Source: Candidatus Colimorpha onthohippi (GTDB taxonomy: Bacteria > Bacteroidota > Bacteroidia > Bacteroidales > P3). From it: a stretch of DNA of 7,321 bases. The DNA is taken from NCBI GenBank assembly GCA_018064565.1, contig JAGHVA010000211.1, positions 1-7,321 of the forward strand. The letters are read 5' to 3'. A model generated the notes under the pieces. It was not told the origin of the DNA and did not search any database. It saw only the letters and a program-made list of their open reading frames with translations. Of this stretch, positions 1 to 4,841 are shown piece after piece (the first letter of the stretch is position 1; every line of letters begins with the position of its first letter). A program made the translations under genes and the position numbers.

Positions 1-207
1 GTCTGTGGTGCTACTAAAAACAAACCGACCTTTGCTGTCGAGGTAGGCGGTGTCAAGAGCGTATGTGCCTTGTGCATAGTAGTTGCCCATAATCAGCATC
101 GAATCGCGGTTGTTCAGGATGCGTATAGAAATTTTGTATGTCTCCTTTTTCGCCATGGCAGCAAATGAGATAGCCATAGTGAAAATAAGAATTATAACAC
201 GTTGCAT
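1..207 (-). CDS. Exported protein, N-terminal fragment (DUF4369/DUF5106-like), partial
   Basis: This gene starts with ATG at 207-205 and runs off the left edge; 69 codons are visible with no stop. Residues 1-19 look like a type I signal peptide: a short basic start, a hydrophobic stretch (VIILIFTMAISFAA), then AMA before KKE as a likely cleavage site. No lipobox cysteine is present, so a soluble periplasmic or membrane-associated product is more likely than a lipoprotein. The mature start (KISIRILNNRDSMLIMGNYY, then residues 51-64 LDTAYLDSKGRFVF) has the beta-rich pattern of the N-terminal region of Bacteroidota DUF4369/DUF5106 proteins, which often carry a thioredoxin-like domain further on. 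That domain would lie outside the window, so any redox role is inference. No clear promoter precedes it; the gap to rpmE2 is divergent. Confidence is high that it is a gene, moderate for the family. Confidence 0.72.
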   Translation of the reverse strand, partial: MQRVIILIFTMAISFAAMAKKETYKISIRILNNRDSMLIMGNYYAQGTYALDTAYLDSKGRFVFSSTTD

Positions 208-339
208 ATTGGATTCAAGTTAAGTGTTTTGAGTAGGGCAATTATTATATCAGTACCTCTATAAATAAATTACTTTTAACGTTGATATAGTGTTGATTAT
301 TGTATGTTAGAATGTTTTTTTTTGAAAATTGAACAATGG

Positions 340-371
340 TTTGGAAAATATCAAAATTAATCGTACTTTTG
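340..371 (+). promoter_or_regulatory. Bacteroidota-type promoter of rpmE2
   Basis: A -33 element TTTG (340-343) and a -7 element TACTTTTG (364-371) are separated by 20 bp, matching the TTTG-N19-21-TAnnTTTG consensus of the Bacteroidota primary sigma factor. Transcription would start near 376-380, giving an untranslated leader of about 75 nt before the ATG at 454. This promoter argues that translation does not begin far upstream of 454. Confidence 0.85.
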
Positions 372-414
372 CATCCGCATTTCTGCTGAAAAAGTAAATA
401 ATTATTTAACCAAT

Positions 415-438
415 CGTTTGAGAAACAGTGCTCAAACG
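415..438 (+). promoter_or_regulatory. Hairpin in the rpmE2 5' leader
   Basis: CGTTTGAG (415-422) and CTCAAACG (431-438) form a perfect 8 bp stem with an 8 nt loop (AAACAGTG); T414 and G439 could add a wobble pair. The hairpin lies inside the predicted mRNA and ends 15 nt before the start codon, close to where an initiating ribosome sits. No U-run follows, so it is not an intrinsic terminator. A role in translational control, for example autoregulation by L31 as with many ribosomal-protein leaders, is inference. Confidence 0.55.
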
Positions 439-453
439 GCAATAAGTAAAGAT

Positions 454-717
454 ATGAAAAAAGGACTTCATCCAGAGAATTACCGTTTGGTAGTATTCAA
501 AGACATGTCTAACGACACTATGGTGCTTACCAAGAGTTGTGCAGCCACCAAAGATACCGTAGTTTATACCGATGGTAATGAGTACCCAGTAGTGAAGCTC
601 GAGATTTCCAACACCTCTCATCCTTTCTTCACTGGCAAGTTGAAGTTGGTTGACACCGCAGGTCGTGTTGATAAGTTTATGAGCAAGTACAAACGCTATG
701 CCAAAAACAACGAATAA
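454..717 (+). CDS. rpmE2: 50S ribosomal protein L31 type B
   Basis: The product is an 87-residue type B (C-minus) L31 protein, a large-subunit component at the intersubunit bridge near the central protuberance. It starts MKKGLHPENYRLVVFKD and carries the family's central SNTSHPFFTGK segment and basic tail (MSKYKRYAK). It has a single cysteine (SCAATKD) and no CxxC pair, so it lacks the zinc ribbon of type A L31. The reading frame stays open upstream to 418, but ATG 454 is chosen because MKKGLHPENY is the normal family N-terminus and the upstream part overlaps the leader hairpin. There is no Shine-Dalgarno sequence; AATAAGTAAAGAT precedes the ATG, as is common in Bacteroidota. The gene is a single transcription unit with its own promoter (340-371) and terminator (749-787). 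In proteobacteria type B L31 is often the zinc-starvation paralogue; in Bacteroidota it is commonly the main L31, so zinc control should not be assumed. Confidence 0.95.
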   Translation: MKKGLHPENYRLVVFKDMSNDTMVLTKSCAATKDTVVYTDGNEYPVVKLEISNTSHPFFTGKLKLVDTAGRVDKFMSKYKRYAKNNE

Positions 718-748
718 TCATAACACAATTTTGTTTTAGGTTTTAGGT

Positions 749-787
749 AAAAAGGAGGCCGCATTGATAGATGTGGCCTCTTTTTTT
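749..787. terminator. Intrinsic terminator between rpmE2 and the convergent murB operon
   Basis: Left arm 749-764 pairs with right arm 771-786 over 16 positions (two G-U wobbles) around the 6 nt loop TGATAG. The GC core is GAGGCC/GGCCTC and a run of seven T (781-787) follows on the plus strand. It lies 31 nt after the rpmE2 stop. The five A at 749-753 supply a T-run on the other strand, so it can also serve the minus-strand operon whose last stop is at 827. Confidence 0.92.
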
Positions 788-826
788 GGGGAAGGAAGTT
801 GGGTAGGTGTTGTCTATGTCGAGTGC

Positions 827-1471
827 TTATTTCTCTCGTTTTTGTTTGAACCATTCCACGAATTTTGGCAAGTCATCCATGGGCTGAAAGCCTGATTTGA
901 AGGGCTCGGAGGGCACAGGACAGGTCTCCATATAGCCAATGAGTGTAGCGCAGTCAAACTCGCCAATCATAGCTTCGATAGTAACATAAACACCTACTTG
1001 CAGGTCTTCGTCATCGTAGTTTACGGGTTGTTTTACAGCGTTGCCTTTGACGATGATTTCGGGGTTGACGGCAATGCGGAGACCTATGAAATCTGGTTCC
1101 TCTTCGCACTCTAATTGCATAAAGTGCATCTTTGTGGTGTCGAAACAGTACCGGTCAAACCGTACTTTTAGGTTGTTACCGCTTGCTGGCTTAAATGCAA
1201 CGAAATCCCACCAGTCAAGGTCTGGAGCATTGTCGGTGAGATCAATGACATATCGAAAAAGGTCGGTGTCGCCTTCGGCGGTAAAAGTGATAGTACGGCC
1301 TTTTGGGGTAGCTTCACCCATCTCAAAACTCAGTCCAGGACAGTAGTCTTCGAGTTGATGTTGCATCTCGGATAGCAGTTTGACGCGGCTGTCGGCATCA
1401 AGGTCTCCGAGCATGGTCAGTTGTTCGTTGTGGTTGGTAAACCAGTTCCAAAAAGATTCGGGTTGATACAT
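827..1471 (-). CDS. Conserved protein of unknown function, 214 aa
   Basis: I cannot name this protein with certainty. It is 214 residues, acidic and tryptophan-rich, with no signal peptide or membrane segment, so probably cytoplasmic. Visible landmarks are an N-terminal FWNWFTNHNEQL (7-18), then TITFTAEGDTDLFRYVIDLT, then APDLDWWDFVAFKP, and a C-terminal VEWFKQKREK. The pattern of an FW.WF helix, a TAEGD segment and an AP.L..W.f.AFKP segment is one I associate with uncharacterised Bacteroidota proteins; DUF695 has a similar flavour, but I would not assign it. It is the last gene of the minus-strand operon: its ATG (1471-1469) lies 17 nt after the murB stop, so it is probably cotranscribed with umuC and murB. 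No catalytic motif is visible and no function is proposed. Confidence 0.85.
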   Translation of the reverse strand: MYQPESFWNWFTNHNEQLTMLGDLDADSRVKLLSEMQHQLEDYCPGLSFEMGEATPKGRTITFTAEGDTDLFRYVIDLTDNAPDLDWWDFVAFKPASGNNLKVRFDRYCFDTTKMHFMQLECEEEPDFIGLRIAVNPEIIVKGNAVKQPVNYDDEDLQVGVYVTIEAMIGEFDCATLIGYMETCPVPSEPFKSGFQPMDDLPKFVEWFKQKREK

Positions 1472-1488
1472 ATTGTGGTTTGGATTAG

Positions 1489-2487
1489 TTATTTTACAAA
1501 GATAGCTTCGGGTGATAAGGTGATGTCAAACCTGGCTTCGACATCAGCAATGATGGCATTGGCGAGTCGGTTGACGTCTGCAATTGAGGCGCCTCCGTGG
1601 TTGACAAGCACTAATGCTTGCTTTTCATAAACGCCACAGGGTCCTAAGTGTTTGCCTTTCCATCCGCATTGTTCAATGAGCCAGCCTGCTGAAATTTTGA
1701 ATTTGTCGCCAGATGGGTAATGTGGCATTAAAGGATATGTCTCCAGCAACTTCTCGCAGAGTGATGCGGTTATGATAGGGTTTGTAAAAAAACTTCCAGC
1801 ACTACCCAGCACTTCAGGGCGCGGAAGTTTGCTCCATCGCACATTGCTCACAATGTCTATGATCTGTAATGCGTTGGGATTGCTGATACCCTTTTGGGAA
1901 ACGGCAGCGGCAAGTGCCTGATAATTGAGATTTGGAGCGAACGAGGTAGCAAGTTGAAATACAACCGATGTTATGATGTATCGGTTGGCAAGCGAATGCT
2001 TAAAGATGCTGTCGCGGTAGCCAAATTGGCATTCATCAGGTGTAAAATGACATATATTGCCAGTTGCAATCTCGATGGCATTTACTTGGTAGATAAAATC
2101 TTTGGCTTCACAGCCGTAGGCTCCTACGTTTTGGACTGGGCTGGCTCCCACGCAGCCAGGTATGGCGGCGAGATTTTCAAGTCCGTGCCATCCATGACGA
2201 GCACAAAAAATTACAAAATCAGCCCAATTCTCGCCCGATCCAGCTTCAACAAGAACGGTGGCAGCGTTGGGTGTGGCATGAATGCCCTTTATGATGGGAT
2301 GCAGCACGGTGCCACTATAGTGTGGAGGAAAAAGGATGTTGCTTCCACCTCCAAGGATGACAAAAGGGCATTGAGGCAGCTGACGACTACGACACAGCGA
2401 CTGAATCTCGTGTACTGATGCAAGGTCGATAATCTGTTCGGCTTCGGATATTAACCCGAAAGTATGAAGATGTTGTAAGGATGGCAC
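1489..2487 (-). CDS. murB: UDP-N-acetylmuramate dehydrogenase (UDP-N-acetylenolpyruvoylglucosamine reductase)
   Basis: MurB is a cytoplasmic flavoenzyme that reduces UDP-GlcNAc-enolpyruvate with NADPH to give UDP-N-acetylmuramate, the second committed step of peptidoglycan precursor synthesis. The 332-residue product has the FAD-binding GGGSNILF (46-53), then GLENLAAIPGCVGASPVQN (102-120), GYRDS (156-160), GSAGSFF (228-234), SAGWLIEQCGW (266-276) and a terminal LSPEAIF. R158, S232 and E327 align with the E. coli catalytic set R159, S229 and E325. The YRDSIFKH segment marks the type I (E. coli-like) group, and the length fits. The start is GTG at 2487-2485: the sequence from residue 1 (HLHTFGL) already matches the MurB N-terminus and no in-frame ATG lies between it and the upstream umuC stop. 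It is the middle gene of an operon, 26 nt after umuC and 17 nt before the unnamed gene. Confidence 0.97.
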   Translation of the reverse strand: MPSLQHLHTFGLISEAEQIIDLASVHEIQSLCRSRQLPQCPFVILGGGSNILFPPHYSGTVLHPIIKGIHATPNAATVLVEAGSGENWADFVIFCARHGWHGLENLAAIPGCVGASPVQNVGAYGCEAKDFIYQVNAIEIATGNICHFTPDECQFGYRDSIFKHSLANRYIITSVVFQLATSFAPNLNYQALAAAVSQKGISNPNALQIIDIVSNVRWSKLPRPEVLGSAGSFFTNPIITASLCEKLLETYPLMPHYPSGDKFKISAGWLIEQCGWKGKHLGPCGVYEKQALVLVNHGGASIADVNRLANAIIADVEARFDITLSPEAIFVK

Positions 2488-2513
2488 GGTATAATAATGT
2501 GTTTTAGTGAGTG

Positions 2514-3701
2514 TTATTTACCAAAAGAGATGCTTCCTTGTCCAAATCGGTGATTTATGTCATCGGTGATTTGCATCAGTCGCTGACGCCGTTCGTCGTC
2601 GGTGCTAAAAAGGTCGAGTTGGCGGCCACGGTCAGGTGTGATGTTCCCGATGCCCACCCCAGCTTGCTTGTATAAATAATTAGGCCTGTAGATGGAGTGG
2701 AGCATAGCGATAGCGGTATGTGCGATAACTGCTGTGTCGTTGGTTGGTGTAGGCAGTTTGGTTGTGTATCCGTTTTGATATTGTGGCAAGTCTGTTCGGT
2801 GTCGATTGGTACACAAGAATACGGTAACAGAGGCGCATAGCCCGTGTTGTTGGCGCAGTTTTGTTGCACAAATATTGGAAAAAAATCTGATTTCATGTTC
2901 AAGTTCGGCGAGCGATTTTAACATCACGCCAAACGTTTTGCTTTTCATGATGCTTTTTTGGAAGTCATCGGTGTTTAGGCTGATGGATGGAATTCCGTTG
3001 ATTTCTTGGTGCGTGCGCCACCCTATAGTGCCGAGGTGTTGTTGTGCAAACTGTTCTGGTTTGTTGGCGAAATCCAAAGCAGATGTGATGCCCAGTTGTG
3101 TGAGTTTTGAAAGACTCTGCCGGCCGATTCCCCACACATCACCGATGGCTATATTGCTTAGTGCAATACATCGCTTTTCGGGCGGTAATACACAGATACC
3201 TTTGTAGCCTGGGTGGTGTTTGGCAAAATAAGTGGCAGTCTTGGCCAACGTGTAAGTTTGAGAGCATCCGCAACTTACGGGAACTCCCACCTGTTGAGTG
3301 ATGAGATCTTTTACTTTTTGAGTATAGAAACGTAATTCGTCAGGATTCGTGATAGGCATCTGGCCAAAAAACTCGTCGATAGAGTATTGGATAAAGTCAA
3401 GAATGATGCCTTGTTCTCGCACCAGAGTCATGATACGTGATGATATATCATGATATTTCTTGTGGTCTGCTACACACAGTGTTACTTGGTTGGAGTTGAT
3501 GATATCCTTAGCTTGAAAGAGAGGTATGCCACGCTTTAGACCTAATGCTTTGGCTTGATTGGTCAGTGCCAAGATAATCCCGCCGCCGTTATCGTTAGGA
3601 CTACATACCACCACGGGTTTTCCTGCCAATTGGGGTTGGGTAGCAACCTCGCATGACGCGAAAAAAGTGTCGCAGTCGATATGTACATAAGTGTAGTTCA
3701 T
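2514..3701 (-). CDS. umuC: Y-family translesion DNA polymerase, UmuC type, short C-terminus
   Basis: This 395-residue protein is a translesion polymerase that copies damaged template. Motif I is HIDCDTFFASCE (7-18) with metal ligand D9 and a likely steric-gate F14; motif III is YSIDEFF (106-112) with D109 and E110. A helix-hairpin-helix segment (VWGIGRQSLSKLTQLGI, about 189-205) and the little-finger domain (about 250-350) follow. FASCE, the KPVVVCSPND stretch and the C-terminal order YKQAGVGIG then QLDLF identify the UmuC rather than the DinB branch; automated annotation may still call it dinB. QLDLF (361-365) fits a beta-clamp-binding motif, aligning with QLNLF of E. coli UmuC. The protein ends at SISFGK, roughly 30 residues earlier than E. 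coli UmuC (422 aa), lacking the SPRYTT-like tail; the 26 nt to murB encode no remnant. No umuD is adjacent. The start ATG (3701-3699) directly follows a palindrome and lies about 35 nt after the predicted transcription start. It heads the umuC-murB-unknown operon. Confidence 0.93.
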   Translation of the reverse strand: MNYTYVHIDCDTFFASCEVATQPQLAGKPVVVCSPNDNGGGIILALTNQAKALGLKRGIPLFQAKDIINSNQVTLCVADHKKYHDISSRIMTLVREQGIILDFIQYSIDEFFGQMPITNPDELRFYTQKVKDLITQQVGVPVSCGCSQTYTLAKTATYFAKHHPGYKGICVLPPEKRCIALSNIAIGDVWGIGRQSLSKLTQLGITSALDFANKPEQFAQQHLGTIGWRTHQEINGIPSISLNTDDFQKSIMKSKTFGVMLKSLAELEHEIRFFSNICATKLRQQHGLCASVTVFLCTNRHRTDLPQYQNGYTTKLPTPTNDTAVIAHTAIAMLHSIYRPNYLYKQAGVGIGNITPDRGRQLDLFSTDDERRQRLMQITDDINHRFGQGSISFGK

Positions 3702-3716
3702 TCACTATGATAGTGA
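3702..3716. promoter_or_regulatory. Perfect palindrome touching the umuC start codon (candidate operator or RNA hairpin)
   Basis: TCACTAT-G-ATAGTGA is a perfect 7+1+7 inverted repeat ending one base before the umuC ATG. It lies downstream of the predicted promoter (3742-3772), at roughly +20 to +34 of the transcript. As DNA it has the size and symmetry of a dimeric repressor site, which for a lesion-bypass polymerase could mean an SOS repressor. As RNA its 1 nt centre is too tight for a full stem, though 5 to 6 pairs could form. It does not match the E. coli LexA box (CTGT-N8-ACAG). Confidence 0.45.
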
Positions 3717-3741
3717 TACTCGATGAGTGAGCTTATTGGCG

Positions 3742-3772
3742 CAAAGGTACAAAAAATAGTTTAATTTGCAAA
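3742..3772 (-). promoter_or_regulatory. Bacteroidota-type promoter of the umuC-murB operon
   Basis: Read on the minus strand, TTTG (3772-3769) is followed after 19 bp by TACCTTTG (3749-3742), an exact match to TTTG-N19-21-TAnnTTTG. Transcription would start near 3735, leaving a leader of about 35 nt. The promoter lies just past the terminator at 3786-3814, so the operon is insulated from the TPR gene upstream of it. Confidence 0.87.
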
Positions 3773-3785
3773 ATCGTTATAACAG

Positions 3786-3814
3786 CAAAAGGCACCTTGT
3801 TACGGTGCCTTTTG
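3786..3814. terminator. Terminator hairpin after the TPR gene
   Basis: CAAAAGGCACC (3786-3796) and GGTGCCTTTTG (3804-3814) form a perfect 11 bp stem with a 7 nt loop. On the minus strand it lies 56 nt after the TPR gene stop and just before the umuC promoter. The stem ends in an A4/T4 pair on either strand, so it is symmetric; the T-run is short, which makes it a moderate rather than strong intrinsic terminator. Confidence 0.8.
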
Positions 3815-3829
3815 AAATATCTATCTGCA

Positions 3830-3860
3830 TTTGTTGCCAAGCAGATATATTGGCAACAAA
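3830..3860. repeat. Perfect 11 bp inverted repeat in the 3' region of the TPR gene
   Basis: TTTGTTGCCAA (3830-3840) and TTGGCAACAAA (3850-3860) are perfect inverted repeats around a 9 nt loop (GCAGATATA), starting 9 nt after the TPR gene stop. The loop's GCAGATA (3841-3847) is also complementary to TATCTGC (3822-3828), allowing an alternative 7 bp stem. No T-run follows in the minus-strand transcript, so this is not the main terminator; it may be a 3'-end stabilising structure or a small palindromic repeat. Confidence 0.6.
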
Positions 3861-3869
3861 AAATGCTTA

Positions 3870-4553
3870 TCATTTAACGTTTTCTGCATAAGCTATATAT
3901 TTGTCTGCCTCCATGCTTTCTGTACTCTCTGGGTATTTCTCTTTTATTTGCTCCAGACATTGGATTGCCTCACTGTTGTTGCCAGCAGCGATGTAAAGCA
4001 TGGCAGCTTTGAACAGAGCAGTAGGAGCGACTATGAAGTTGTCTCCCACCTTAGCGGCCTTGATATACAGCTTGATAGCGTTGTCGTTGTTGCCTTGTTC
4101 TGTCTCAGCATCACCTTGAAGCATGATGGCAGTAGCTTTGGTAAACGAATCCTTGCCTTTGTACGATTTGAAATGATCTAATGCGCCACTGAAATTGCCT
4201 AAACGCATCTCGCACAATCCTGCGTAGTAGTGAGCCAGATTTGCAGATTTGGTGCAACCGTAGTCGCTGATAATGTCAACAAAACCAAGCATGCCTGATT
4301 CAGAGTCGCCATTGAGTGCTTTTTCGAAATCGCCTGCTGCAAAATAATTTTCTGCCATAAACATTTCTTCGGCAGCCTCTTCAGCACGTGGCTCAAAATA
4401 AAATTTCTTGATACCGAAATATCCCAATACGATAACCACGACGGCAATCAGTACGCCAATAATGATTTTGGAGTTCTTTTGGAGAAATGCTTCCGTATTG
4501 GAAATAACATCACTAATTTCAAGATTTTGTTTCTCTTCTACTTGCTCTTTCAT
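3870..4553 (-). CDS. Membrane-anchored tetratricopeptide-repeat protein (YfgM-like architecture)
   Basis: The 227-residue product has a short, charged N-terminal segment (1-28), one transmembrane helix (about 29-48, KIIIGVLIAVVVIVLGYFGI), a basic/aromatic linker (KKFYFEPR), then a helical TPR region to the C-terminus. TPR-like units are visible at about 105-138 (LAHYYAGLCEMRLGNFSGAL), 141-173 (AIMLQGDAETEQGNNDNAI) and 178-211 (ALFKAAMLYIAAGNNSEAI). With an N-in anchor and no other membrane segment, the repeats should lie in the periplasm, acting as a protein-protein scaffold. The layout resembles E. coli YfgM, linked to the Sec translocon and BepA/BamA-associated steps, but equivalence is inference. 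The frame is open up to 4628, but ATG 4553 is chosen: the promoter at 4582-4614 lies inside the extended frame, and MKEQVEEKQN is the natural N-terminus. It is a single-gene unit with a terminator at 3786-3814. Confidence 0.88.
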   Translation of the reverse strand: MKEQVEEKQNLEISDVISNTEAFLQKNSKIIIGVLIAVVVIVLGYFGIKKFYFEPRAEEAAEEMFMAENYFAAGDFEKALNGDSESGMLGFVDIISDYGCTKSANLAHYYAGLCEMRLGNFSGALDHFKSYKGKDSFTKATAIMLQGDAETEQGNNDNAIKLYIKAAKVGDNFIVAPTALFKAAMLYIAAGNNSEAIQCLEQIKEKYPESTESMEADKYIAYAENVK

Positions 4554-4581
4554 AGTTGAAAATGTATTTTTTTTGAGTTTG

Positions 4582-4614
4582 CAAAGGTACTCCTTTTTTT
4601 GTTTTCTGTCCAAA
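4582..4614 (-). promoter_or_regulatory. Bacteroidota-type promoter of the TPR gene
   Basis: Read on the minus strand, TTTG (4614-4611) is followed after 21 bp by TACCTTTG (4589-4582), the same -7 octamer as at umuC. Transcription would begin near 4575, giving a leader of about 20-25 nt before ATG 4553. This excludes a start codon at 4628. Confidence 0.84.
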
Positions 4615-4749
4615 TAATTTTGAGTCATTGTTGCTTAATAGATATTCGCATGTTGATTTTTTTTATTGTAGATAGTTGACTATTTGATTGTTGTATTTGT
4701 TTTTTGTTTTTTTTGTGTTAAAAAGTTTTTTAGTTTTTATTTTTTTACT

Positions 4750-4757
4750 TATTTTTG
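4750..4757 (+). promoter_or_regulatory. Probable -7 element for the DHOD-like gene
   Basis: TATTTTTG fits TAnnTTTG and is followed by CA, as in the rpmE2 promoter. There is no clean TTTG at the right distance; the 19-21 bp upstream position holds only a T-run near 4725-4730. Transcription would start around 4763, leaving a leader of about 78 nt. In such T-rich sequence chance matches are more likely, so confidence is modest. Confidence 0.5.
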
Positions 4758-4758
4758 C

Positions 4759-4798
4759 AAGCATATTTTTTTGTATGCTTTTTGACAATTATGTTGTC
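4759..4798 (+). repeat. Two tandem short hairpins ahead of the DHOD-like gene
   Basis: AAGCATA (4759-4765) pairs perfectly with TATGCTT (4774-4780) around an 8 nt loop and is followed by TTT. Directly after it GACAA (4784-4788) pairs with TTGTC (4794-4798) around TTATG, with possible T-G wobbles extending the base. The first hairpin overlaps the predicted transcription start, so it may act as a DNA palindrome rather than as RNA; the second would lie in the leader. Both are short and could be chance. Confidence 0.35.
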
Positions 4799-4841
4799 GG
4801 GACGGGTCGTAATTTAGAGAAAACTTATACATTTGTTAATC

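Noticed and set aside
352..359. Minus-strand TAATTTTG as promoter of the exported-protein gene at 207
   Set aside because: No -33 TTTG at the right spacing; it overlaps the rpmE2 promoter and would leave a leader of about 140 nt.
245..442. 65-codon minus-strand frame in the gap upstream of rpmE2
   Set aside because: It covers the rpmE2 promoter and leader hairpin, has low-complexity AT-driven composition and resembles no protein I know.
1894..2418. 174-codon plus-strand frame inside murB
   Set aside because: It is antisense to clearly conserved MurB motifs; its sequence shows no domain pattern and no promoter.
2806..3207. 133-codon plus-strand frame inside umuC
   Set aside because: It is a shadow of the UmuC little-finger and palm coding sequence, cysteine/serine-rich without any recognisable motif.
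3822..3860. H-type pseudoknot formed by the loop of the 3' inverted repeat
   Set aside because: Only one nucleotide would have to cross an 11 bp stem, which is sterically impossible; the pairings are alternatives.
4554..4628. N-terminal extension of the TPR protein by 25 residues from an ATG at 4628
   Set aside because: A well-matched promoter (4582-4614) lies inside the extension, so the ATG would not be transcribed. The extra residues are lysine-rich and unlike the family, and ATG 4553 gives a natural N-terminus.
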